Assembly: GCF_009870125.1 (NCBI RefSeq) | Contig: NC_046681.1 | Coordinates: 17,125,001 to 17,189,000, forward strand | From: Drosophila pseudoobscura | Taxonomy: Eukaryota > Arthropoda > Insecta > Diptera > Drosophilidae | Direction: 5' to 3' | Length of the DNA: 64,000 nt | Shown here: piece by piece, positions 36,066 through 48,276 of the stretch | Numbering within the stretch: the first letter of the stretch is position 1 | Layout: each line of letters starts with the position of its first letter | The notes under the pieces: generated by a model | Databases searched by the model: none | Seen by the model: the letters and a program-made list of their open reading frames with translations, nothing else | Told to the model about the DNA's origin: nothing | Translations under genes and position numbers: made by a program

Positions 36066-37589
36066 AAACCAGGGACCGCGAATAAAAGTTATGAATGCAA
36101 ATATTAAATAAATAAATCAATGTTCAAGAAATATGTTTCATATTCATATTTTCATAAAGGGTACAAACTACGCCTGTTGAGTGGTAGATTTCTTGCTTGC
36201 CAGATTTTAAAATACCATTAGATATGGCTTTCTTTATAGAACAATCGATCGAAATGCCTCTTTGTGGCAAGATGGCCGAGTACTAATGTTACCGTAGTGT
36301 TTCATGTTACGTAAGCTCATTAGAATACCTAAATATTGTTCTACAAATAGTATATAGACTTGTACACTTGAGAATATCTACTTGCCTTTGACGCTTATGT
36401 GTTCGGGGTGCCTTCCCAGAGCGACTATCCGCTGACGTTTTTATTTTATTTTTGTTCTTTGTTTTCTTTGGCAGTGCGCCCAACGAATGATGAAAAGATG
36501 CTGCATGCCTGAAAAGCCGCGCGGGAGAGCCACATACCACGAAAGATGACGGCCGACACAGCCTAGCGGTCAAATCCCCTTAAGCAATCTCACAACTACA
36601 ATGCTTTTGATATATGTTTACATAAACATGTAAGCATAAATGTAAAAATACGTGTGCACGACAATGGACAAAAGATACACATAAGCCCGATAATGTATGT
36701 ACATATTCCATATTAAACTTAGATGGGCTTCTGTACTGTCACGAAGTAAATAACCAAGTAAGAACGCAGTAGTCAGTACTTCTTATATAAGATATTCATA
36801 AATTAGGAACCAATTTGAAACAAAAAAAAAACCCACTGCTGCCGATACTAGATATATGTATACGTACATACATATGTGTATTTGTATTTACTTTATGGGG
36901 TCACTAATGGCATTTACTTGTACTCTACGAGCACCTCATATGAACGTCTAGTATTATGAGCTAACATATATGTACAAATATATGTAGATTCTTGCACTGA
37001 CTACGCGTAAATCATTTTATCTGTAAAAGTTTTTTGATTAGCAGACAATGAGACATTCACATACAAACGTACTTTTTTTTACTACAAATATAATAATACA
37101 ATTAGGCCAGACTAGTATTTGAAGGAGCATCATGATTTCAATTTCCATGAAATACTTTTGTTTCCGATCGTCCGATCGCTATGGCAGCACATTAGTGTTT
37201 TCATTCTATTTAAGCTAATTTAAGTAAAACGCACAGGAAATTCTTTAACGTAGACTAGTTTTCCTACGATAGCAATTTCATACAGTGATCGGCTCTGTGG
37301 GGAATCTGCCTGTTTGCAGCCGGATTACAGATTAGTTTACGTCGAAACGGGAAATGGTTCTTGGATGGCTGGTGTGGCGGATCAACAAAAAACACAAACA
37401 ATACATACAAAAAAAGATATACCCTTTACAAGATCGGAGATCCTTCCATCTCTGCGTTGCAAACGTGTTGTTACTACGAAACTACATACTATATTCAAAC
37501 CCAAACACTCTGTAGTTTCAGCAGTTAAGGTATCGTTTGTACAAATCTATGGAAACGATCCCGAGCGGCCTTTGCCACGGATCCAGCTT

Positions 37590-37795
37590 TATACCCGGTT
37601 CTCAGTCAGTATAATATTTATTATTTAAACCCAAACTTCTGTGCTTTGTAGGAGAGGGGTGGCAAAGTAAAAAAAAAAATGTATCCAGTGTCATATCACA
37701 GAAGTCTGAACACAAAATTTGGTTGGTTTAGCTCTTATAGCCCTTTTCACCAAAAATCGAATATACCCCTACACTCTTCGAGTACCTGGTATACA
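37590..37795 (-). mobile_element. DINE-1-like fragment
   Basis: Begins TTTATACCCGGTTCTCAGTC, contains a TCACAGAAGTCTGAACACAA block and TTTAGCTCTTATAGC, and ends with an inverted CCTACACTCTTCGAGTA/CTGGTATA terminal segment. Confidence 0.5.
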
Positions 37796-40138
37796 AATTA
37801 ATTAAATCATTCAACTGCAGAGACCTGTTGCCAGCGATATTCGCCACGTACACACATTATTTCATTAATGTATTATAGATTTTTAGTATACGTCGAGAGA
37901 TAACTTATACTATATAATATGTATATAAAAATCAAATCCAATTATATCCAATTCACAGTGTGACGAAAGAGTGCATTGTGTTTTCCGACTTTTGGGGATA
38001 CCAAATGTTACGAATGTGATTAAAAGATTCAGATATTTATAGTAACACCAATGTAAAGGGTTTTTTGAATTAAACTGGCTGGTTCGATTTGCAAGGGTAC
38101 CAAAAGCTTCGACCACCATTCGTTTTCAATTTGTATATTTACACCTAGGTATTTATCCGTGTATAACTTTTTAAGAATCAGTATTTCTTCATTCTGGTAG
38201 TAGTTTTAAAGTGGATGCCGGTGGCATGCTTGATAATTTCGGTCTGTCGCTACAAAATCGTGTCATATTCTAGCACCAGCAGACCACTGATAATATTTAT
38301 GAGTACGCCCACACCATGGCTGCTGGGGCTACCTCGTGGAGCAGAAGAGGGGCAGTGACAAAGTGCAAGAGCCTTGCGACACGCTTTCTTTCATCGCCTT
38401 CTCATCACTCGGTTACGCAAGGTGCTATTGGACGGTCGAATGCCCCTGTCTGGAATACAGCACGTGACTCCAACCCACAGTATTGTTTTCAAGAACACAC
38501 ATAATATGTACATATGTATTTAGAATGATATCTATTTTAGTTTGATAATAATCAATGTTGAAGGCACACTGAAGCACAGAAACTCATATGTGCAGATATT
38601 CATATTCATATAAACATTGGATTGGATCCAAATTGATAGAAATGTGTTAACTAGCTGGAATAATTAAACTTTCGCACCCAATCTAGTTTCCTTATAAGGA
38701 AAGGGCACAGCTAGGAAGGTTACCAACAAAACTTTTTCGTTCTTCTGGACTTCTGTGTCCACAAGAGTAACATGCAGGGCTCTTCTCCGCGGCAGAAGAG
38801 TCAATACATATATGAGTATGATTCCGAGCCGAAAATTTTAGAAAGGTAACAAAAACTCAGAGACTAGAAACCGAAAAACGAGCAGTACAATATCTGCTCA
38901 ACGTTTTTCTGTGTGTCGGAAGCATCTGTTCTAAATCATATCAGAGCGGACACATATTCGTACATTATATTTAATGTAACCCAAGTCACACTATCCAAAC
39001 GGATGCATGTGAAATATAAAGAAAATAATTAGCAAGTGCAACAAATGGCATCAAGTACCATTTGACCTCGCTATCAGGTGCACGAGTATTTGTCTTTTAC
39101 ATTAAAATGTAGCCAAGTATTATGCCTACACAAAGCATTTATCCTAACTCAACAAATGAGTGCAGCAATTTGTTGGAAAATGTATTTAACTTGGGCCTGT
39201 GCAACTCTTTGTAAGCAGCCGGTTTCAAGAATAGCTGATTGGCGACAATCAACTCAACTTTGTCCAGTAACGGTTGTGTGTGGACCTACTTATGTATCTT
39301 AAGAGTACTCTTATATGAAGCTCTTAGCTGCTTTTAAAAAGCCAGAAAAGGAATCTTGCTAGTTTGGTTCTGCGGTGACTCTCTTCAGATCGGGAATACT
39401 CGTAAAATGGAAGAATACTAAACATCATATAGTATGTACATAAAAACGAATCCATTCGAAGATTTGTCCGCCAGAGTCTGTAAATGCTAGTATTGTGCCT
39501 TTGGTTTCAGTTACTTTATTGTCATGGTCATTCGCTCGTTAGTGTGGAGTAATAGACATTCGACTCGACTGTATATGCATGAAGTATTCACTTAACAATG
39601 GGAAAACAGCGTAGCTACTGCCACTATGATGAGCGTCTAGCTATGCTGAAGACCTTGAGTAACACAGGTAATTCTGTCCGCTCACCATTTGGCTTACGAA
39701 ATTATCGAATTTCAAAATACAGTCAATGAAAGAAAAACGAAACTACGCTTTACCGACGCGGAAAGTCGGAACGTAAAAACATAGTAACAAAGATGTATGT
39801 ATGTATGTAAGTATGTGGCACAGATTTTTAATAGCAAGCTACAAATTTCTTATAATAATTATCTCATTACCGAACAGCGAAATCGAAATGTAGAAATACC
39901 CAAAATTACGATAAATGTCCGCTTGATAGTTGCAATACTCTGTACACGAATGGAATGGTTGATCTACTATAGAAAACTTATTATTAATGCATTTACACCT
40001 TAGATCCCAGTCTGACAAAAATGTATCAAAGTGCAAGGCAGTACTGGTTGCTATTAGATAAACATGCGCAATAATAAATCAATTTAATAACAATGGTTAT
40101 TTTCGTTTAGTCATGACAAATATTTGAGAGCAGCTTAC

Positions 40139-40840
40139 CTTTTTGTTAATCAACATTTCAACATTTGGTACAACTTTGATGGATGAAAGAGCAGATCCTT
40201 GGTTCCTCAGTCCAATTACGCTGCTCATGTTGAGGTTAATAGACGACAGGTGATGAAAATCTGGTGGCAGACAATTTAGGGACTGAACGATCGCACATGC
40301 CGACGAGGATGCTCGCGGGGCTGCCTGTACTGGCATGGACAGAGACGATGTCTGATGGGTCAATCCTTGTCCAGCTGTTGCCAGAAGTGATTCTTGTGGG
40401 GCCACGGAGACACCTGGTGCTGGTGCGTAGTATGCACCCACAGGCAAGGACGAGAACATGGAAGATGGCATCAAATGAGTTTGTGTGTGGCTGTGGGGGT
40501 GTGACTGGGGACACGGATTTAGCTGTCCTGGGTAGCTCGCCACCTGGGTTGCACTCAGTAATGTTGGCCCAAAATTATATGCGGAACTCATTGGGAAGTG
40601 GGTTCCGGCGGCTGCGCTGGGATGCAAAGTCGGCTGCTGATAGTTCGACGGAGGAGCAGCTGCTGTATTTGGCGAGAGCTGCTGCTGGACTTGAGGCTGA
40701 GTTGCGAAAATACCTCCCACCGTCGAAGCTCCCATTTTATCCAAAAAAGGCGACTGTATTTGCATTATTTTCTGCTGATGCTGCTGCGCGGCCAGAGACC
40801 ATGGCAGATACCACGCGCAGGACGTTTGGGTGTTCTGCAT
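40139..40840 (-). CDS. Gln/Pro/Ser-rich coding exon, owner uncertain
   Basis: Open minus-strand frame ending at a good donor (AAAAAG|GTAAGC at 40139), phase 0. The frame opens with an ATG at 40840 (MQNTQTSCAWYLPWSLAAQQ) but also stays open upstream, so it may be an internal exon. The protein is low-complexity: QQHQQK, QVQQQ, PPSNYQQP, HPHSHTQTH, then a more ordered end (SLNCLPPDFHHLSSINLNMS). I do not recognise it. The strand and phase would let it splice to the RluA exon at 34882 across 5.3 kb, which would supply that gene's missing 5' end. It could equally belong to an unidentified gene with other exons upstream. Codon-level complexity and the donor make it likely to be real coding DNA. Confidence 0.5.
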
Positions 40841-43440
40841 TTTGTAACTCGTTCTCAGAAGTAAGCGGGAGTTGTTTGATTTTGTACTTATGTATGTACT
40901 TCTGTATTAAAGTATTTAATGGTCAATGGTCAATTTAAAAGAAAAATAAATAGTTCTGAAATTAGTAGTCACTGTTACATTGTTTCCCTCATTTATAGAA
41001 CAATAAATTCGAACATAGCGTAGCATAATTACAATAGAATGATTGAAATTAATTTTGAAATATGTATGTAGGTATTATCATATACAAAATTTCTGCAAAA
41101 CTTAAATTTGTATCTAAGAAGTAATAAAACATTATCTAATTTGTAGTCTAAATGTTTTTTGAAACTAATATGTATCTGGGCATGCACTCCTATACCCCTA
41201 CATATTGTGTTTTCATGTACATATGTATATATGAATGAATGTATCTAGGCAAGCTTATTTGTAGTTGCTGTTAGCGGAAAGGTGTTAAAATAGATGCCCG
41301 TCATAATTTTTGTACTTGATTTGGTTGAATCTCAATAAGTAAATCACAACATGCGAGATAGCTGCCAAATAGCAGCACGTAAGGGATTTTAAATCGATAT
41401 TCCATTCAGACTTCTGGGGAGAGCCCTGTCTGATCAGATCGTTCACGGTATTTGGCAAGGGATGGCAAATGGATTGTGGCAGCAAAATGGACACTGGATA
41501 TACACATGATGATATTGTTATTCGTACATACAATCGGTAGGCACAGTATAGTGGGTTTTGTGCTCGATATACATATGTACAGACAGATAAATAAATGTGC
41601 GCATGTATTAAATTAGAATATGTGCTAGCTTAGGCGACGTCGAATTTTCGGGTACATATGTATGTACATATTTATGTGTCTATACAGAGGTACATATACA
41701 TATTAGACCTCCGGACGTGCACATTACACGCGACAGAATGCTGTCTGCCAAGAAAGAAAGCACAGAACTAAAATGATCAAGAATGAGGGGCACATATTTA
41801 GGTAAATAAATATGTACATATGTATGTGAAAGAACAAATACAATACGCACATGACATCGGCTTACTATGCTATGAAAAGAAGAATGTGCAACTATCGGAG
41901 CCCTCATCAAAATGATTAAATAAATGGGTTGCTTTAATTCGAATGTAAATCCAGCAGCCATCTTGGCGGTTCTATGTTTCATAAATCCTTTCTAGGGGAG
42001 CCACTACATTCGAAAACAAAGCTATCAGAAATATGAAGATATCTGGGTTTAACAGGTTTGGCTGTGCTTTTATGAATCAGTCAGTCTGTCAGACAAACAA
42101 AAGTATATATATAGATTTGCCAAGGCACTCAATATTAGCTTCGCTACAAACTAAAATATATATATGTGTACACGTGTATTGTGATTAACTAGGAATACGC
42201 TTATTTCCTCAATTCGTACGAATGCCTACATATGTATGTAAATATTAGACACTTTTTCATTGTCCTATAATATTTTTTTAAATCTTTTTTGACCGTCTGA
42301 TTTTATGCTTCGAGTCGTTTTAAGACAAATTATCGTTTAACTGTCGTTCAAATTATACACAAAATACATTTTGTGTTGCACAGAAGAATTGTTACACGCT
42401 CTTTTCAGTACTAAGAAAATTTAAAAACTTTTTTATGTGGGGAGTAATGCAGAATGGTAAGTTTGTTTGGTATTTTAAAATGCCTTACTGTAATGCGTAT
42501 CCTATTTTCGAATTTAAAGCTCACTTAAATAGGCTATAGCTCCAACTTGTATACCAGCACCTGGACTATTTAAAAACAATTTAAATGTATTTGTATTCCC
42601 CAAATGTTAGCCAATGACACAGTTTATGATCACTTAGACTTCGGACATTTGATTTTTATTTGATGTTATTCCTCACTTGTTGCTTACATTTAATCAAAAG
42701 AAAAAACAAGGATATCTTTTGTTTGACGTAATTGCACTCAAAACATCATCGGTTTATTTTAAAAAATATCCTATTTAGTTGTTTATTTTGGTTTCTTTGG
42801 GTCCGTGAACAGTCCATGAAATTGAAATTATATCACGATGCAACTAAACTTATTAATTCTATCACTATGTCATATTTATACTATTTTAAGCCGTCAATCT
42901 GCTTTTGGTATAACACGCGCGGGCCTTTTGAACCAACCAAGTTAACACAATACTAAATTTCTGTTGTTTCGTTGTCCGCGCCCGACGTGCTTATGACAGA
43001 AAGATTACTGGGAGGCCGGAGACTTTTGTGAGTTACAATTTGAAATTTTATAATCCACAACAGCCGCAACGGTGCGAACAAACCTGCTCTCACGGTTGTG
43101 GTTGGTTCGGCAGAAAATTTGTGTTGTTGCTACAATGAGGTATAGAGCTTTGCAAATATGAAAGATTAAAGCAATATTAGTCCCCTATTCCCACATCGGG
43201 GAATCACACAAAAATGCCGAGACCAGACGAGACCGAAAAAGAGAATTCAATTTCACAGCATAATATTAAACATATTTACACATTGTGAAAATATTATCAA
43301 AACTATTTTTTTTTATCACAGTTCCGTTCTTTTTAAAACTTAAACTTTTCTAACTTAATCTGTTGATGGTGTACCTCACTTCGTTACTTACCTTGCATGC
43401 AGAACACTTTGGAGACTGTTCGTCGAACATAAGAGAGCTC

Positions 43441-43506
43441 TCGAACTTTTTGGATACTGCTCTGCGCACATTGGAGAGTTTCCAAAGAACTATCCAAAAA
43501 GTTCGA
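43441..43506. repeat. Perfect 16-bp inverted repeat (hairpin)
   Basis: TCGAACTTTTTGGATA at 43441-43456 is the exact reverse complement of 43491-43506, with a 34-base spacer. Further partial palindromy (TTGGAGAG, TTTCCAAAG, AGAGAGCTCTCG) lies around it. Confidence 0.8.
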
Positions 43507-43796
43507 TGTTTGATGTAACAAGCTTGAGAGTCGGTTACTACCATTTATTTACACAATAAATATACATAGTTGTGGTCAAAAAATAACTAATACTTATGTG
43601 CTACTATGGATTATGCATATTGTTAGTTTATTCTTTATTTCATCATTTGGTGGTAATATTATGGGAAGTGGAAAACATTCTAGTGGCGAAAAGCGCGATC
43701 TAACAAAAGGAGTTATTTCAGAAAACATTAAAAAGACTTAAAAGACGGGCAAGACTTCATTTCAATATCACCAGCTACTATTTAGGAGTTATTTGT

Positions 43797-44470
43797 ATAC
43801 GCAATACTCAAAGAGTATAGGGGTACATTAGATTTTTGGTGTAAGGGAATATGTGTAACACCCAGAAATTATATATATTCTTGACCAGCATCAAAAGCCG
43901 GGCCAATATACAAACATCTTAAAAATAATACTTTTTAAATTAAACAAAAAAAAATTGCCATACAAAAAGAAATAATTCATTTAAAAAAAATGTATAGCCT
44001 CAATTTATGTGCAATTGTCGGGAGTTTTCATCTAATTGTTCATATTTTTGCTTGACTGGCTAATTTAGGAGCCTGAATGTTGTCTTGGTTTTGTATGGTA
44101 TTATATTCCTGTAACTGTCATTACAGCAGGTTATTGTAGCGCAAATTAATGCAGAGTAAAGATTGATGTACAATTTCCATCGTCACATGAATCATTTATT
44201 AAGACCCATAGTACTCGGCTTTGGAAAACTCAAACCTTTGGATCTGCCAAGTGTTTGGTCTGTTGAGTGTTATTACAACTTTTTATATTGAAATATAAGC
44301 TCGAAACGAAATAATTAACGTGAGTCGGGTCCTTTATCTTCTACCAAGGCTTACATTTTTCGTAATGATGGTCCGTCTTGTTTGACGCCTAGTACTCAGA
44401 GACTATCAAAGCTAGAGAAACCAAATTTGGTATCTAGAAAACCAAAACGCAGAGTCGTAAAGAATAACCT
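43797..44470 (+). mobile_element. Fragmented DINE-1-like sequence
   Basis: Two pieces with the usual landmarks: 43797-43925 (ATACTCAAAGAGTATAGGGG, GTGTAACACCCAGAAATTAT, ATATTCTTGACCAGCATCAA) and 44375-44470 (GACGCCTAGTACTCAGAGAC, GCTAGAGAAACCAAATTTGG, AAAACGCAGAGTCGTAAAGA). They are probably one old copy split by other sequence. Confidence 0.5.
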
Positions 44471-44771
44471 TACTACATTTTTTTACATATTTGAAGGAAT
44501 CAATTTAGTTCCTCCACTGACAGTTACCTAAGACCTCCAGCCTTTAGTTCGTACACAAATTTTTGTATAATATGAACTGGGTCAAAAGTTATGAGGAAAA
44601 ACCAAACGGTGACGAATGTTTTTTCAACAAGATAAGGAAAATGTGCGGATGAGCATGTCGTAATTTCGGCAACCTCAATCACAACAGGCACGAGATGAAA
44701 AACTTCACATCGACAATTGACGCTAACAGAGAAAATGGAAGACAACGCCAACAAGTACATAGAACATTTAC

Positions 44772-45071
44772 ATGTGCCCCGTTTCTTTGTCTCGCATTCG
44801 AGTGGGAGCTACAAATTTAAAATTCGCTCATCCGAAAGGTGCTATGTACAAAGAATGTCCGCATTGTCCTGCGCTCAAATTCAGACATGAGTCAGATGGT
44901 CACATGATATTGAACTGCTGGCTTAAGCCTGTTCCTGGAGCAACAGAAATAGTTCAGAGTACTGCGGCAAATGGTTTGGCGGGTCAGCTAGTGTATGTAT
45001 CAAATCTTAAGTTTTGGATCATCAAAATAAGAATTTCATTTTTAGTTACACCACCACTACTAACTTACTAA
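44772..45071 (+). mobile_element. ORF fragment with CPHC-ALKF motif (possible Helitron relic)
   Basis: 100-residue open frame including KECPHCPALKFRHESDGH. The CxxCxALKFxxE pattern resembles the Cys-rich segment upstream of the helicase in Helitron proteins; this is a pattern memory, not a search. Related but more decayed sequence lies at 29114-29260, so it is repetitive. No Rep or helicase motifs are nearby, so at most this is a small relic. Confidence 0.35.
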
Positions 45072-46199
45072 CGGTAAGTTCTCCCACCCTTATATAAGGG
45101 TTTCCTAGGAGTAGGCACTCCTTGAAAACGTACAACAGCTGAAAAAGTAACGCTTATCCAAGTAAAACCACGATGTCGTCATTTTTGTCAGGCAAAGGCA
45201 ATTTAAAGCTCCTATATATGAATGCATTGGTATATACAAACCTCTTGTAAACACATTTATGTACATACATACACGTACATATTACGTTTGCAAGTGTTTT
45301 TTCGTATATGTATATGTACATACATACAAACATAGAAAAAATATTTAATGGGTGAGCGCGAGCACACCTACAAAATATCGTGCTGATTTAATCACTTTCT
45401 TCGTTTTCACAAACGAACGTCAACTTTCACTCTCGTATACAAGCACGCACCATCCCCTATTCCAGGAGCAGCGCTACGGCCAGTGGCCATTAAATGTTGC
45501 CTTAAATGACGGACTAGCCTTTTATACCCTTTCAGATGTTTGTATATCTGCTGCTTTGCACAGTGTAGCAGTTTTAGGCATACACATACTATATCAAGTT
45601 ATTGTTTTAGGTCGGAACAATCATAGAAGCGCTTTGTTTCTTAAGATCTCCTAGGTAATCTATACATAACCTAACCAGCTTTGATCCATAGACATAACCC
45701 TATTCAATTTAATCGAAAGTACTGAGTATAAAAACGGTTGTATTACTGCTGCACAACCGATCGAGCTAAAAGGGTAGTTAAAGCTTCGGACTCCAAAGCC
45801 CTCCAGCCAAGCCTTCCTTTTTATCCTGTCGTGACCAACAGCTTTTTAAGGAAAGCCCTATAACTTTTAGACGACGACTTGTGTGCCAGAAAGAAACAAA
45901 CAAGTCACAGAGTCAGACATGCAATGCTAAGCTCCCCTACCAAAATATTATTAACAAATTAATCTTAATTTAAAAAGGTTTCGATTCGATGTGAAGTTTG
46001 CCTTAAGGTTTTCAAAACGCTCCAATTTCATACAATTTACCCAATATTCAAATTCTTTTTTAGAATCAGCCTTGTAACATTCCTACGATTATACGCACGA
46101 TACAAAGAAAAAGGTCATTGCAATGCAAGGCGTAACTAGATGCGGTTTTTACATCTTAATAGAAAAGCAACGACTTGAAAAACAAAATAGTCCTCCATT

Positions 46200-46290
46200 T
46201 TTTATACCCAGTACTCGAATGTTATAGGGGTACATTAGACTTGTGGTGAAAACGAATGTGTGTAACTACCAGAAGAAAGCGTTTCCGACA
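46200..46290 (+). mobile_element. DINE-1-like end fragment
   Basis: TTTATACCCAGTACTCGAAT, GGGGTACATTAGACTTGTGG, GTGTGTAACTACCAGAAGAA and CGTTTCCGAC are the terminal ~90 bases of the repeat in plus orientation. Confidence 0.55.
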
Positions 46291-47029
46291 ACACACCCAC
46301 ACCATGATCTCAAATTGGGCGCCTCTTCACTGATATATGTATAAACAATAAAGTAAAGTTGTATTACTTTACTAATATGCGTATCCGCTAGTCTAAAATA
46401 GTCAAACTAATATACAGTATGTCTATTAATTGTTTGCAAAATCTAAAAAGGCACATAAGTTTGACTTCAACATTGAAAATATGAGTAAAGGCATAAGTTG
46501 GGGGAATTTTTTTTATTAACTGTTATCAAGATGTGTTTAAGCTGTAGGTATGACGAAAAAAAAGGGCAAAATTCCAAGAAAAACGGTAAGTTTCTATAAA
46601 ATATTCCGACGTTTGCGTAAATTGAATGAAATATAAAAAAAATTTTTAAATACACTGCTTGCCCTTTAAATGCCTACATTTTTCATTGCATTTATGGAAT
46701 TTTGTATTTTATTCGTGCGCCGGGTTTTTATTTAATCGAAATCATTAGACTGCCGATCGTGGATCAAATTCTTTATCTCCACAGCTCCATTTATCAGCTT
46801 TAGAGAATTGTGAAATTCATTACAATCAGATGTGCGGTTTTGCTCTGAACACACAGTGTATGATCGTTCTTTCCCTGTGCGGCATTTTTTTTCTGCAGAA
46901 TGTTAAACTGGGTAACAAAATTGTACTTTTTTAGGTTGTTTTATACAATCGGTAAGGCCTGACTTTTTTTTGTTTAACCAGAGTGAAATCAATCGCTTAA
47001 GCCCGTTTCCCACACAGCACATCTAGGGG

Positions 47030-47095
47030 GAACGGTGGGATTTTTTGACTGATGTGAAACATCGGTTCCCAGTGGCAGCATCCACTAATTTATCA
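47030..47095 (+). repeat. Copy of the 12.25-kb repeat end
   Basis: Contains GGGATTTTTTGACTGATGTG followed by a CATCGGTTCCCAGTGGCAGC block. It aligns best with the inverted copy at about 12870-12915. No partner end was found. Confidence 0.5.
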
Positions 47096-48276
47096 CAAAA
47101 AAAGCTGATGACAATAACAATAACGTTTTTGCTGATTAAGGATCGAAGAAACCTATTAGGGTAAGATCTTAAGATTTTACACTTGCATCCCAGTTGAGGC
47201 CGCGCGAGAAATGGTGCAACACCGTCGTTGAGTGTGCAAATAGATGGTTTATGGCAGTCTTATCAGTCAGATCAAAATTAATAGAACAAATTGAAAAAGC
47301 CCTGCCGTAGTTTCGGCAAAAAACAGTACAGAATCAAGCTATTGTATACCGAAAATTATCAAAAGAAGTTCACGAACATCTGAGCTATTCAAAATACATA
47401 ACACATATTATGTACATATGCTAACTTTTATTGAATTTATCTTCACAGGCTTCACTTATTTTCATACTGCAAATTCAAAAATTTAAACTGTCAGACAGGC
47501 TCGGATTTTTCGATTGCGTTTTTCGTTTTCGGTTAAAACGTCCTGATTGCAGGAAAACGCAAAGTATTGTTACTTTGATCAATTATTTAAAAGCAAATCT
47601 TGAGCTTGGGTTTAATTGCCTTGATAATGGTATCAAATTTATGTTAATGCATCAATAAGTTAACTGTTTTTTCCTTCTGCAATTAAGATTCGTTTTATTG
47701 CATTAAAATCCGTTTAGTTTTCATTTTTCTTTCAATGCTCTGAATTTACATTACTGTGTTGAATTTGCTTCCTTCTATGCGCAGTAAATTTTTCGATTAT
47801 CCAAATGGTAAAGAGCCATTTCCATTTTATTTACTTGTGAATACTTTTAACCCACTTCGTTTTATAAATCCCGCGAAAGTCAATATTAATGCAAAAAAAT
47901 GAATACCCTTAACGTTTGAATTCCCGTGCATGCAATGATTTTAGTAAAATATTCCTATCAATGTTTGGTAGACCACAAATTTTAATGAAGTTCTTCCGAC
48001 AATTAAAAACTATTATTCACTCGGCAAATTATTATTATTATGATAGATGGGTACATGCTTTAACAGTATGAAACATACATTTACAATATCTCTTATGCGC
48101 TTAAGTACACACGATTATATACATACATACGACTATGTAAGAAGTATGTACTAGGTGGCACGTGCAAATGATATTTGTTCTTAGACTTATTGTAGTGGCC
48201 ACAAATATTTTTTTAGCGAAATAACAAATCATTCAAGATATACGGATGCACTGAAGTGGTGGCGAGGTTTTTAATA

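Larger units (their letters stand above)
34883..40138. other. Repeat-rich interval upstream of the minus RluA exons
   Basis: Either an intron of the minus-strand RluA gene (if the 40.1-kb exon belongs to it) or intergenic. It contains DINE-1-like fragments at 35860-36065 and 37590-37795. A 35.6-35.8 kb segment is weakly similar to 41.4-41.5 kb. Otherwise it is AT-rich with TACATA simple sequence, and no gene is supported. Confidence 0.4.
40841..48276. other. Large gene-poor interval between the RluA paralogues
   Basis: AT-rich with TACATA simple sequence, DINE-1-like fragments (43.8, 44.4 and 46.2 kb), a 16-bp perfect hairpin (43441-43506), a repeat fragment at 44.77-45.07 kb shared with 29.1 kb, and one copy (about 47030-47095) of the repeat seen at 12.25 kb. 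Short ORFs here lack domains, and no gene is supported. Confidence 0.4.

Noticed and set aside
38316..38504. 62-aa ORF starting MAAGATSWSRRG
   Set aside because: Short, no domain, lies in repeat-rich DNA without splice or expression signals.
45352..45654. 100-codon open frame
   Set aside because: No ATG at its start (GTG-type), no recognised motif, flanked by simple repeats.
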